The notes beneath the pieces were generated by a model, which made no database searches, was not told the origin of the DNA, and saw only the letters and a program-made list of their open reading frames with translations. A DNA stretch of 64,000 nucleotides from Closterium sp. Naga37s-1 (taxonomy: Eukaryota > Streptophyta > Zygnematophyceae > Desmidiales > Closteriaceae): the NCBI GenBank assembly GCA_947471745.1, contig CANJKZ010000011.1:1-64000 (forward strand), in the 5' to 3' direction. This document shows positions 1 through 10,224 of the stretch, in pieces (position 1 is the stretch's first letter; every line of letters begins with the position of its first letter). The position numbers and the translations under genes are program-made.

Positions 1-113
1 GCTGCTGATTCCGCCGTCGCTGCCGCCGTAAATGTCGCGTGAATACCGCCGGGACTTCTGCCTTGACTACCGCCGCGTTTGACGCCGTTTGCGTCGAAAG
101 CTCCCGCTCCCAT
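1..113 (-). CDS. Possible N-terminal exon of an unknown gene, cut by the window edge
   Basis: A minus-strand frame starts at an ATG at 113-111, with a purine-rich context just upstream, and stays open to position 1 (37 codons). The peptide begins MGAGAFDANGVKRGG and is rich in Ala, Gly and Thr. I recognise no domain. The region is GC-rich, so an open frame of this length could occur by chance, and no splice site is visible before the edge. It could equally be promoter sequence of another gene. Confidence 0.2.
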   Translation of the reverse strand, partial: MGAGAFDANGVKRGGSQGRSPGGIHATFTAAATAESA

Positions 114-2422
114 TGCGGCTCCTCGCGCGTAGGCCCATTGGAAGCTCCACCGAGGGTAGTGACGGCCGACGCCGAGGCGGCTCGACGCGCGTTAACGTGC
201 GCAGAGGAGGCGGGAACGGCGGACGGGGGAAGGGAAATTGTGGGAATGGAGTGCTCAGAGGCGCTTGGCGGAAGCGCGGCGCGAGAAGCGAGTTCAGCCT
301 CACTCGCTTGGCCGTTGTGGTGAAGGCTTCGCAACTCGTTGGCCATGCCGCGAGGTCATAACTCGAAAGCAGAGGATTAGGATTGACACACCAGTACAGC
401 AGCAACTGTACGCTAGGTTTCTGAATGAGCTTCACACTAATACGTACGAATGTGCATAGCCGATTTCAGGTGGGTGGATGTGTGTGGTGTGGAAGAATTG
501 CTGCTGGGGAATGGGGGGTATGTGTCTGTGAAGAAGTGGTGGGAGGGGTTCAAGAGGGATGCAGAGGGTTGAGGAGTAGCTTCCGCAGTTGCCAGCCGAA
601 ACAAATGGTCTGAACCACCAGCAGGTGCCCGCTCAGTTGGAGCCTGTTTCGAGCCTGAATGTCTCGTTCGGCACAAGCATTTCTGTGACGCTGTGATGCA
701 TCTGGCTGCATCTGGTGTCCACACTCAGTCCATCTTCCTTCGATGTAGTCACAAAACAGACCTTTCAGGGTTCCCTGAGAGGTGAACCCAACGAGCCCGT
801 AGCAGTGCTGACCCCGTTTAGACTGGACCGCAAATTCGGGTCTTGTGAAAGGGGTTCGCGAAAGCCGAGCCAAGTCTCCTCACACACAGTCGAACCAGAC
901 CATCAAGCAAGAATCACATCACCACAGCAGCCATACCCCCGAAAAGTGCTCCTTATTTTTATGTATGTGCCCCGCATTTGCTAGGAGCGGTACACTTGCA
1001 ACATACCTCAGTCATTATAGGCTAATTATTCTTTGCTGTGGTGCGATGTGGATCTAGGTCGCTTTCCTGATTTACGTGTTGCCATCGCAATCCGCGACCC
1101 GTTCCGCGTAGCGTAGCGTAACTTACTGAAACATGCTCGTGTTTGCCACTGCATAGGCCCTCAAGTCCCTCCAGGACGGTTCCTTCGAGGCGCCTCTATA
1201 ACTAATCGCTGGACGATAATTTTAGGATTGCATCATCGCAAGTGCCTCTTGAGCCCGCCTGCTTCTCCATCGGCTCTCTTCTTAGGCGGTTTAAGTTGCA
1301 CGCGTGAGGCGCTTCAGACTCGTTACCACCTACCCGTTATATTGTCATCGCGCGGTTGAGAATTAGGTCAGGCTCTCCGCAATTTACGCGAGCCGGTGGG
1401 TTTCTTCGAGTCCTTCGTCAAACTCGTCGAAATAAAGCTCTACAAGCGCTCGCGATCGCGCAAGACCGAGTGCGAAAGATGGCGAAATCTCGTGGGTTAC
1501 CGCAAACAGGAGGAGTCGTCCTCGCGATTCTTCGTTACAATTATGGCGTTACAAGTGATCCACGTGGCGGGTGAGTGCCCGTCGTTCTTCGTTCTTCAAT
1601 TGCTCCACGTGGCGGCCAGTCTCCCTTTCCTAAGCGTCACTCCTATCTCCTCCCCAACCCTCCACGCCCCCACTTCTCTTCTCCGCAATTGCCTCCGTTG
1701 AAGCTGTAGCGGCCGTAACCCTAGCATCAATTGATGCTTCAGAAACGCGTAGCGACTGCCTCGATGCAAGTTGCAGCGACCGTCTCAATGCAAGTGGCAT
1801 CGATCGCCCCCCCCGCACAAGCGAAACGATTTGACTATGTGCTTCGCCCTCTCTTTGTACCCGTCTCTCCCCCCTGTCTCCCCTTCCCTACAACCTACCC
1901 CCATCCCTCCGCCCCTCCACCCCCTCCCACGCCACACCCTGGCATTCAATCTGCAAGGCTGCGTCTCGCCAAGTCGTTCGCTGTGCATGGGGTCAGGATT
2001 CAAGATACCCCTCTTCACTGTCCCACACCGCCCTCCACCCCTCTCAACATACAAACACCCCTCTCCGCCCTTCCACAACTCCTCCCCTGCACAGCCTTCG
2101 TCCCGTCAACGGGGCTGCATTTCTCCTAATCGTCCGCCCTGGGGGTTCAAGATTCAGCATACTCTTCACCGTTCCACACCCCCCTCCGCCCCTCTTAACA
2201 TCCAGACAACCGCCCCCCTCCCCTCCTACCCCATTTCAGCGGTGGCGAATGTGACTCTAACGAGCATCACGCTGCACATGCACATCAACTGGGTGTTTCT
2301 CCCCCTGGTCTTCCTCCTCTTTACTGACAGCAATCACTCCGACTTGTCACTCAGCCTCTCAATTCCCTTCTCCTCACTCCTCTTTCCTGTTTCTTTCCAT
2401 CCCCCGCCTCCCTTGTTGCCAG
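114..2422. other. Mostly non-coding upstream region of the membrane-protein gene, with local duplications
   Basis: No recognisable gene. One candidate first exon lies at 1396-1570 (+): it starts at an ATG, is open for 58 codons plus one base, and ends at a good donor (GTGAGT at 1571). That phase would fit the exon starting at 2423, but the peptide does not look like a signal peptide. Segments near 1945-1995 and 2110-2160 are diverged copies of each other, and 2240-2345 is a copy of the start of the exon at 2423. Long C/T-rich tracts are typical of introns here. Confidence 0.4.
2240..2345 (+). repeat. Degenerate upstream copy of the membrane-protein exon start
   Basis: An acceptor-like TTTCAG is followed by a near copy of 2423-2520 (VANVTLTSI is conserved, and HKHINWVFLPQ reads HMHINWVFLPL). 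The copy then dissolves into C/T-rich intron-like sequence. Confidence 0.75.
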
Positions 2423-5121
2423 CTGTGGCGAATGTGACTCTAACGAGCATCACGCTGCACAAGCACATCAACTGGGTGTTCCTCCCCCAGGTCTTCCTCC
2501 TCTGCGCGGATGGTAACCGCTCCGACCTGCCCTTCTCACCGCCGCTCAACATTCAAGTGAACCTCACAGGGAAGGAGGACTGGCAGGTGAGGCTGAGGAG
2601 AGTGCTGTAGCAGTGGGAGGTGGTGGGTGGTTGGTGAGGGCTGATGGCCAATTGCTCCGACCTGCCCTTCTCGCCGCCGCTCAACATCCAAGTGAACCTC
2701 ACGGGGAAGGAGGACTGGCAGGTGAGGGCAGGGGAGAGGGAGGTGTGGGTAGGAGGACTGACAGGTGAGGGCAGGTGTAAGTTGTAACTGCTGTATGACT
2801 GTTGTATGATGATGGGAGGTGGGTGATGGGGCCCGATGGCAATCGCTCCGACCTGCCCTTCTCACCGCTCTCAACATTCAAGTGAACCTTACGGGGAAGG
2901 AGGACTGGCAGGTGAGGGAAGCGTGCGCATAAGGACTGGCAGGTGAGGCTGAGTGGAAGGTGAGGGCTGGAACTGCTGTATGTCGGTTGTAAGGTGATGG
3001 TTCCCCAGCAGCCCCTACCTGCTCTTCCCACTCTGCGAGTCCAACTTCTCAGCCCCCAAGGACCACCCTCCCTTCCCTTCTATGTGGCCCCCACTTTCCC
3101 CCATTTCCCCCCACTTCTCCTCCCTCTCGTGTTCCTTCCAACCAGCCTCTCTCCCATGCCAGCTCTCTTTTTCTTTTCTTTCGACTCACACCCTCTCTCC
3201 CTCCCTCCCCTCCCTTCCTTTGCCGTCTCCCTTCCCAATCCCAGCCCCTATTCCAAATGGACAGTGGCGGGTGCAAGGCATGCGGCATATACGAGAAGGG
3301 GTGGATAGCAGACAGCCCCTACCTGCTCTTCCCCCCCTTACCTGCTCTTTCCCTCTGCCTCTGCCACTGCCCTTTACCTACTTCGCTTCCCCTTCCCTCC
3401 TTCCCCTCCCTTTCCCATCGCCCTCCCCCATCCCAGCCGCTTTTCCAAATGGACAGTGGCGGGTGCAAGTCGTGCGGCATATACGAGAAGGGGTGGATAG
3501 CAGACAGCCCCTACCTGCTCTTCCCGCTCTGCGAGTCCAACTTCTCAACCCCCAAGGGCCACTCGCCCGCCCCCGGTGCCGCGGGCTTTGGGGAGCTGCT
3601 GCTGGCGGACCCAACGGGCACTGTAGAGTTTGTGCTCTCGTGCCCTGCTTGTGTGAGGGACTTGGAAATGAGCACAGGCGATGGTGAGTTGAGTGGTTAA
3701 GCTGGGTTGAGTTAGGTTGAGCTGCTGCTGGCAGAACCAAAGGGCACGCTCGAGTTTGTGCTCTCGTGCCCCGCATGTGTGAGGGACCTGGAGATGAGCA
3801 CAGGCGATGGTGAGTTGAGTGGTTAAGCTGGGTTAATGTGAGTCTATGTCTCTGTCTCTGTCACTGTCTGTCGGACTGAGTGGTGCTGCGGGCTTTGGGG
3901 AGCTGCTGCTGGCCCGACCCAAAGGGCACGTTCGAGTTTGTGCTCTCGTGCCCCGCATGTGTGAGGGACCTGGAGATGAGCACAGGCGATGGTGAGTTGA
4001 GTGGTTAAGCTGGGTTAATGTGAGTCTATGTCTCTGTCTCTGTCACTGTCTGTCGGACTGAGTGGTGCTGCGGGCTTTGGGGAGCTGCTGCTGGCCGACC
4101 CAAAGGGCACGTTCGAGTTTGTACTGTCATGTCCTGCGTGTGTGTGAGACATGGAGATGAGCACAGGCGATGGTGAGTTGAGTGGTTAAGCTGGGTTGAG
4201 TTGGGTTCAGCTGCCGCTGGCCGACCCAAAGGGGACACTTGAGTTTGTGCTCTCGTGCCCTGCTTGCGTGCGGGACTTGGATGGAAATGAGCACAGGAGA
4301 TGGTGAGTTGAGTGGTTAAGCTGGGTTATTGTGTGTCTATGTCTCTGCCTCTGTCTCTGTCTCTGCCTCTGTCTCTGCCTCTGTCTCTGCCTCTGTCTCT
4401 GCCTCTGTCTCTGCCTCTGTCTCTGCCTCTGTCTCTGTCTGTTGGGCTGAGTGGTGCTGCGGGCTTTGGGGAGCTGCTGCTGGCCGGACCAAAGGGGAAT
4501 TTGGAGTTTGTACTGTCATGTTCTACGTGTGTGCAAGGGTGAAGGCGACGGTAAGCTGGTCCCCGCCCCCTGTCTTTGTCTGTCTCTGTCTCTGTCCTGT
4601 TTCTCTGTTTTTGTCTCTTTCTCTTTCTGTCTGTTCTGTCTCTCTCTGTCTGTTGGGTTGAGTGGTGCACACTGCTGCTGGACCTTCAATCTTGGGATGC
4701 CATGCAAACCTCTCATCCGCATCCTCCTCCACATATTCTCACCTCCTGCTTCCCTCCTGCTTCCCTCCTTCCTCCCTCTCCCATCTCTCCTTCCTCTGTC
4801 CACTCCATCAATCCTTCATCCTTACCCCCCCTCTCCCTGTGCCCGCCTTCCTTCCTTCCAGTTCACACGGCGCCTGCACCTCAAGGCTTGGGGGTGGTTG
4901 TCTGGGTGATAGCAGGCGTGGCAGTAATGGGTGTGCTTGTACTGCTCATCACATCTGTAGTGTACATTACTAAAGGTGGCGACCAGATTGTCGACGAATC
5001 GGAGCGCGCCAAGTTTATTGAAATGGGGGCTACGTCATCAGAGGAGCCTCTTTATGCGTTGGGAAGAGAGCCTCGCCTTGCATCTGATGTGCTTAAAGGT
5101 GATCCTGATGACTACCTATAG
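2423..5121 (+). CDS. Type I membrane protein of a plant-conserved uncharacterised family (spliced, N-terminus unresolved)
   Basis: Three exons fit in phase: 2423-2586 (acceptor TTGCCAG, donor GTGAGG), 3437-3683 (donor GTGAGT) and 4862-5121 (stop TAG). The ectodomain starts with VANVTLTSI, contains likely N-glycosylation sites (NVT, NRS, NLT) and GKEDWQ, then a Cys motif CKSCGIYE and further Cys residues (FPLCES, SCPAC). The last exon encodes one hydrophobic segment (VVVWVIAGVAVMGVLVLLIT) and an acidic cytosolic tail ending DPDDYL. The order of DWQ-PL, CxxCGxYE, LCxSxF and a C-terminal membrane helix resembles a land-plant family of single-pass proteins of unknown function (a DUF, from memory). 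The signal-peptide exon was not identified. Each intron carries extra copies of neighbouring exon ends, so alternative exons are possible. Confidence 0.6.
2643..2942 (+). repeat. Two full and two partial copies of an exon end plus donor site
   Basis: Copies of the 3' end of the 2423-2586 exon (peptide NIQVNLTGKEDWQ followed by GTGAGG) recur with donors at 2722 and 2912. Shorter copies of only GGACTGGCAG/GTGAGG-like sequence lie at about 2749-2764 and 2930-2942. All sit inside the intron after the functional donor at 2587. Confidence 0.8.
3007..3340 (+). repeat. Upstream partial copies of the CxxCGIYE exon
   Basis: An acceptor CAATCCCAG at about 3235-3243 is followed by a copy of the start of the 3437-3683 exon (QMDSGGCKACGIYEKGW) that decays after SPYLLFP. 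A further piece at 3007-3060 copies the middle of the exon (SPYLLFPLCESNF). Confidence 0.75.
3716..4553 (+). repeat. Five downstream copies of the exon 3437-3683 end with donor sites
   Basis: Copies of GELLLA...FVLSC.AC are followed by GGCGATG/GTGAGTTGAG-type donors at 3810, 3992, 4173 and 4303, and by a diverged donor GGTAAGC at 4550. Several copies keep an intact reading frame. They could serve as alternative exon ends or may be neutral debris. Confidence 0.8.
4340..4442. repeat. 12-bp microsatellite (CTGTCTCTGCCT)n
   Basis: Roughly eight near-perfect 12-bp units lie between two exon-end copies. Confidence 0.9.
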
Positions 5122-5808
5122 AGGGGATGGATCATGGAAGCAACTCATGAATAATCTAAGACACAAGGTCTGTCATATGATCGGACCCAGCAAGGTGTTT
5201 GGTTATGTAGGTCTATCTAAGAAGCCTTACGGTATCTTGATTCTGGGGTTGCCCGGAGGTATATTTATGGCAATGAAATTTGTGATTCGGCATGTGGTAT
5301 TTCCACTTCCATGCAAGTGTATTTACAGCTTATGAAATAATCCTCACATACGGGTTAGGGTTGTTTGGAAGTACACATTTTATTGCATATAGCGAACTCC
5401 CATCGCAAATCGTGGCCCATCACAATATCGTAAGACCCTTGGGAATATCGCCTCTCCCTACCACACTAAAGACTACTAGATCACGCCCAACCTTGAACTC
5501 CTCATTTCCAGCCACTTGCCTGTCAGTTCCTCCCCTACCCCCCCTCCGCTCCATTCAAATCAACCCTGCTTCCGTCCGCTCCCACACCCGCCCACCATCG
5601 ACTCCAGTTCGCATCCAACCCACTCCGCATCGACGGTTGCGCATCACTTTCTCGTTGGCATCAACGGTATCTACTGCCTAACGGTCGTCCGCTGCTTCCA
5701 ACAAATTCCCGTCAATCCACTCCACCATCTGGCCTCCGCATCTCCGCATCGACCAACTCGCAGCATCCACGCCTCTCCGCATTCGACGCTCGCGTCCCCT
5801 CGCTGTAG
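5122..5808. other. Intergenic and probable UTR sequence
   Basis: This holds the 3' flank of the membrane-protein gene and the 5' flank or first intron of the HMG gene. No supported coding exon was found. An in-frame stop (TAG 5806-5808) blocks the HMG frame directly upstream. Confidence 0.5.
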
Positions 5809-7703
5809 TCACACCTGTCATGCTCCACGCCATGGCGGCTCCCCAATCCATTTTCCGTCTCGCGTTTCTCCCGCACATCGCCCGGATCTGCCTCCGAAAT
5901 CGCCGGAACCGCGTTCCGATGTTTCGCCGCGAAGGCCGGAGGCGATAAAGCGGCGCCAGCGGGAAAGGCGGGAGGAGAGAAGCCGAAGGCGACGCGGAAA
6001 CCCAAGGATGACAGTCCTAAGCGACCTTTGTCGGCGTATATAGTCTTCGCGACTCATGAGCGACCTGTGCGTGTAACTTAGTGTATTTTGAGTTGACTCG
6101 TAACACACCCGGCTGTCCTTAGCGACCCATGTCCTCTTACATGGTCGTCACGTGTGATAAGTCGATTTTTTAGTCGACTCAAAAATCGACTGTCCTTAGT
6201 GACTCATGTCCCCTTACATGGTCGTCACGACTGAAGAGCGACCTGTGCGCGCGCCTTCTCGTGCTTTCTTCTTCTTCTCGTGCTACATCGCTGTTGTTTT
6301 CGTCTAGCTTGTCACCATGGTTGTGATTGGTTCGGTTCGTCCATCTCTTCTTAGCGCATCCCAGCAATAGTCCACGGTATCTCTCTTCTATGGTCCGTCG
6401 AGCATTGATTGTTGGTCTTTTGTCCCTCAATCCAAGAATCGATCCACGGATTCGACTCCTTGTGGATTTGCTATCCGTTGATCTCCTGACTGAATCTTCC
6501 ATTCAATTATTTTTCTCCCCGTGAATTCCATGCATATATTTATTTCCGGATTCAAGCCTTCCTCTCTCAAATATTCCCCGACCTCTCCTTCCGCTGTATT
6601 CCCGCGAATTTCCCTTTTCGCCTGTGCGACAGAAAGTGATTCGCGAGAAGCCTGACATAGCCTTCGCCGATGTCGGCAGGGTCATTGGCGAACGGTGGCG
6701 AAACCTCGCAGGTAGGACATTGGCGAGCAGTGCATAAATCGCACAGATAGGCTATTGGCGAAAAATGCCGAAATCACCAGTGACCGTATGCATATCCTTT
6801 CCCCTTTCCTCTGACTTTACAGGTGCAGCTGTACGCGTCCCGTTCCCATTAATTTGCCCACCTTCCTCTTCTCCTTTCTCTTTCTCCCCCCCCCCCCCCC
6901 CCCCCCCACACTCCCCTCTTCCCTCTTCTTCCCCCACACGCCCTTCCTCCCTCTCTTTTTCCCTACTCCTCTCGCCCTTCATTTCCCTCTGTCTCCTGCA
7001 AGCCTTTTCGATTCCTGCAAGCCCCTTGGTTCCCATCCCCATCTTCCTATCCCACCACCCTTTTACCCGTTCTCTACCTCTCCGTTTCCTCACCCTTTCC
7101 TCTTTTCCCCCTATCCAATCCACCCCACCCCACCTCCCTTTCCTGTTTCCATTGTCTATGCTGTTGTTTCCAACCCCCAATTCCCCATCTCCCCATCCCG
7201 GCCCATGCCACACAGTCTGCAACTCAATCGACAACTCAGGCATATGTTTCCCAGTTTGAGTGACGCCTCCAGAGTTCCACACAGTGACACAGTTCACAAC
7301 GCAACCCACAACTCAGCTCATGCATTCGTTTTCGAGTCGTTTACCAGTCTCGGTAACCCCTCTCAGAACAGAAGGACAGGACAAGGTTTTGTCCTCCTCG
7401 CCCTTTTCCCAACCCTCCCCTACAACCCCACTCCCTTGTTTCCCCCTCTATCCTCCCCCTCAGTCAACTTCCTTGCAGCTGATCTGATGACAAGGTATTA
7501 CGAGCAAGCTTCACAAAAGGACAAGAATAAAGTGTTTTTCTCCACGCCCTTCCCCCCCACCCTGACCATTCTTTCCCCCTCCACCCACCCTCTCCCATAC
7601 AGCTGGTGACAAGGTGAAGTACGAGCAACTGTCTCAGAAGGACAAGATGCGATATGCTGCTGAGCTGGAGGCCTACAATAAGGCCAAGGCTGCAGAGAAA
7701 TAG
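5809..7703 (+). CDS. HMG-box (HMGB/NHP6-like) chromatin protein, three exons
   Basis: Three exons rebuild one HMG box in frame. Exon 5809-6066 carries an Ala/Lys-rich basic arm (AAKAGGDKAAPAGKAGGEK), then KPKDDSPKRPLSAYIVF. Exon 6633-6711 carries KVIREKPDIAFADVG and GERWRNLA. Exon 7603-7703 carries DKVKYEQLSQKDKMRYAAEL and stops just after the box (TAG 7701-7703). Donors are GTGCGT (6067) and GTAGGA (6712); acceptors are GCGACAG and CATACAG. HMG boxes bend DNA in chromatin. The lack of an acidic tail recalls yeast NHP6 more than typical plant HMGB. No ATG lies in frame between the stop at 5806-5808 and the box. Since that stop ends in AG, the exon may be entered by splicing at 5809 from an unseen first exon. 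Confidence is high for the box, low for the start. Confidence 0.8.
6012..6248 (+). repeat. Triplication of the HMG exon-1 end, separated by palindromic linkers
   Basis: The exon end (CAGTCCTAAGCGACC... to the donor) is followed by diverged copies at about 6112-6154 and 6190-6248. The three copies are separated by TTTTGAGTTGACTCGTAA (6086-6103) and by an imperfect 30-bp palindrome centred on AGTCGACT (6161-6190). Confidence 0.75.
6684..6788 (+). repeat. 35-bp unit x3 spanning the HMG exon-2 donor
   Basis: Units at 6684-6718, 6719-6753 and 6754-6788 each start ATTGGCGA. The first contains the exon end GAACGGTGGCGAAACCTCGCAG and its donor; the others have decayed. One unit is therefore exon and donor, and two are intronic relics. 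Confidence 0.7.
6886..6907 (+). repeat. 22-nt poly-C run in an HMG intron
   Basis: Uninterrupted cytosines within a C/T-rich intron. Confidence 0.95.
7479..7532 (+). repeat. Relic copy of the HMG last-exon start
   Basis: An acceptor CCTTGCAG is followed by sequence reading ADLMTRYYEQASQKDKNK, clearly related to the real last-exon start (GDKVKYEQLSQKDKMR at 7603). The frame then runs into a T-rich tract. It could act as a decoy acceptor. Confidence 0.75.
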
Positions 7704-7750
7704 TAGTTCTACCAAGTTAGGAAGGAGGTTTTTAGTTGATGCAGAACACA

Positions 7751-7755
7751 CCTAC
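7751..7755. repeat. Target-site duplication CCTAC (left) of copia element 1
   Basis: CCTAC directly precedes the TG of the low-coordinate LTR and recurs at 14836-14840 directly after the CA of the other LTR. Confidence 0.8.
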
Positions 7756-7793
7756 TGTCAAGAATGAAAGTGTTGGTTTCACTAAGGTTGAAC
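7756..7793 (-). repeat. Truncated 3' LTR of copia 1
   Basis: The first 38 bp (TGTCAAGAATGAAAGTG...) match the terminus of the other LTR with one mismatch. The remainder of the LTR is replaced by unrelated sequence. Confidence 0.65.
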
Positions 7794-7950
7794 TATCAGA
7801 GATTTTTAGGCAAATCAGAGAAATTTCTCTGACTTCTGGGGGCCTGGTCACCACACACTCCGAGCACAAGCAAAAGAGCCACAAGGCTAGTTCAAGAGTT
7901 CACAGAGGTATATGTAAAGTGTATAAACAAAGCAAGGAGAGAACTCAAGA

Positions 7951-10026
7951 CTATGCAAGGCGAGAACCTGTGTCAACGAGACCTAACTGCACACAACACC
8001 TCTGGTGGTCACAAGGCGGCAGGGCCGTGGTGAAGATGTCTGCAGTGTTGGCCTCGGACTCAACAAAGTCTAAACGAGCTTGTCCACGCCTCTGCAACTC
8101 TCTCAGAAGAAAGTACCTGACGTTAATGTGCTTCACTCTGCTCTCCAGTCGCGGCTCTCGACAGAGGAGAATCGTCGCCTTGTTATCACTGAACAAGGTC
8201 GGCGCAGAGCTCGGCCGCTCACTAAGGTCAGTGAGCAAGAACGTCAGCCAGCGTAGCTCCTGTGCAGCCATAGCTTCAGCGTAGATCTCGGCCTCAGCAG
8301 TAGAGGTCGAGACCGAGGAGGAACGTGTGGACCTCCACGAAACAGCTCCAGAGCCCAGGCTGAAACAGTACCCCTGAGTAGACCTGTGCGTCTCGGCGTA
8401 GTCAGCGTAAGAAGAATCACTGTGACCAGTAAGCATGACGTCCTGTCTCCCTCCAAGAACCAGCCCCACGCCTGATGTCGTTGCTAGGTACTTCGCCACC
8501 CTAACAGCAGTTGTCAAGTGAACTGGACGGTGTCTCCCTGGCGCAACAAAGCGAGCAAGGATGCTGAGAGGGAAGGCGAGGTCCGGGCGAGTACAAGTCA
8601 TCAGGTATATGAGGCAGCCCACAAGCTCTGCGTAAGGACCACTAGGCTCAAACGGCTCGTCAGGAAAGGGTCCAGTGAGTCGGTGGTCAACGGCAAGAGG
8701 TGTGCGCTGTACAGTAGAGTGCTGAAGCTCGAACCGCTGAAGGACCTGCTGCACCTTGTGTGACTGTGAGAGTGTAATGGTACGAGCAGCTCTGCCCCTG
8801 GTGATCTGCAGGCCAAGGTAGTGGCGCAGCTCACCAAGGTCAGTGCAAGTGTGTCTCTTCTGCAGTTCGAGCTTCACGTCAGCCAAAGCAACCCTATCAG
8901 CAGTGGCGAAAACCAGGTCGTTAACGTAGACCAGTACAAAGAACGGTGTGGAGCCACGACGAACGAACAGCGACGGGTCGGCAGCAGAAGGCTGGAAACC
9001 AGGATCAGAAAGGGTAGAGCGAAGGGTGTCGTGCCACTCACGAGGAGCCTAACGGAGACGGTAGACCGGTCGCCTAAGCCTCCACTGGGTCCCAGGAGGG
9101 AAAGTGCCAGTGAAGGCAGAGGGGCGACGTAACCAGACCTCCTCGTGTAGGCTACCCTGAAGGAAAGCAGTGGAGAAGTCAAGAGAGTGTAACTCGTAGT
9201 CTCTCTGTGCTGCTACGTGCAGTAACACCCGAAGAGTGGTCATCTTCGGGGTAAGCGCGAAGGTCTAAAAGAAGTCAGCTCCCTCGCGCTGACTGAAACC
9301 TCTGGCCACATAGCGCGCCTCGAAGACTGGAGGAGATCCCGGTGGCCGCTTCACCCTGAAGATCCACATGCCATCGACTACGTTCGCCCCAAGGGGGGGA
9401 ACCTCGTCGACGTAGGTGCCTGTGGATCTGTAGGAGGCCATCTCTGAGTCCATGGCAGCTCTCCACTGAGAGGCCGAAGGCTCTGATACTGCCTCTGCGT
9501 AAGTGCGAGGAGTCGGTATGTCAAGGGCGTCAGGGTCTCCCTCAGGGGCGAGCAGCATGGCACCGAGATGAGGGGAAGCGGCTGCCAAGAACTCCAGCTC
9601 AAACTGCCTGTCCTCTAGGGCGTCACAGCCAAGGGCAGAATCACCCCCGATTGCTAGAGGACTGGTAGGAGGAGCAGCCACAAGACTGGTGGCGTAGTCA
9701 AGGCAGCGAGTAGAGGCAAACTCAGTGACTGCGGCAGTAAGAGTTGAGACAGAGGACAGAGAAGCACATGAGTCGGTAACAAGAGAGGCGAGAACACAAG
9801 AGAGAACAAAATGGTACGTGTGGTAGTAGTCTGTGACAGGAGTAGAGAGGGAAGCAGTGAGAGCCGACTCAGGAGGAGAAGGAAGTCCAGAAGGAGAAAA
9901 ACAAGGCGAACTAGAACAAACCTGGGCAGTGCGAAGGTCAGTGAAGGGAACAGGGGACGAGGGACGAGCACGAGGAGAGCGACGCGAAGGCCAAGTGTGA
10001 GAAAGAGGAGGGGAAAACGGGGGCAT
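7951..10026 (-). pseudogene. Copia 1 reverse transcriptase-RNase H (broken)
   Basis: Reading down from 10026, the frame carries the copia RT start (SQWRAAMDSEMASY, DGMWIFRVKRPPGSPP, ARYVARGFSQ) to a stop at 9265. It resumes at 9243-9049 (LDFSTAFLQGSLHEE) and again through 7951 with RNase H motifs (SDSSYADYAETHRSTQGY, AEAEIYAEAMAAQELRW, DNKATILLC). The catalytic YVDD box reads YVND at about 8920-8931, so the first aspartate is lost. The linker before the RT is Ser/Pro-rich and very diverged. At least two breaks prevent a full-length product. It is clearly related to the plus-strand copia copies further right. Confidence 0.85.
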
Positions 10027-10224
10027 AGGAGGAGGGAAAACAACTGGGGAGGGGTCAGGAGAAGGAAGCGGAGGACCAGAGACGGGAGGAGAGGGGGGGG
10101 AGGGAGAAGGAGAGGGGAGACCGAGGGTCCGAAGACCAGAGACAGGAGGAGGAGGTGGGTGTTGCTGCTGGTGCTGCTGGTGCGGCTGCTGCTGCGGCTG
10201 CTCCTGCTCCGGCTACTGCTGCTG

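Noticed and set aside
1184-1201. TTCGAGGCGCCTCTATAA, a possible worn linker palindrome
   Set aside because: Only the core matches and I see no duplicated flanks, so it was not counted.
1771-2610. Plus-strand 279-residue Pro/Ser-rich frame
   Set aside because: It runs through pyrimidine-rich intron sequence and two acceptor sites; only the part from 2423 is supported as exon.
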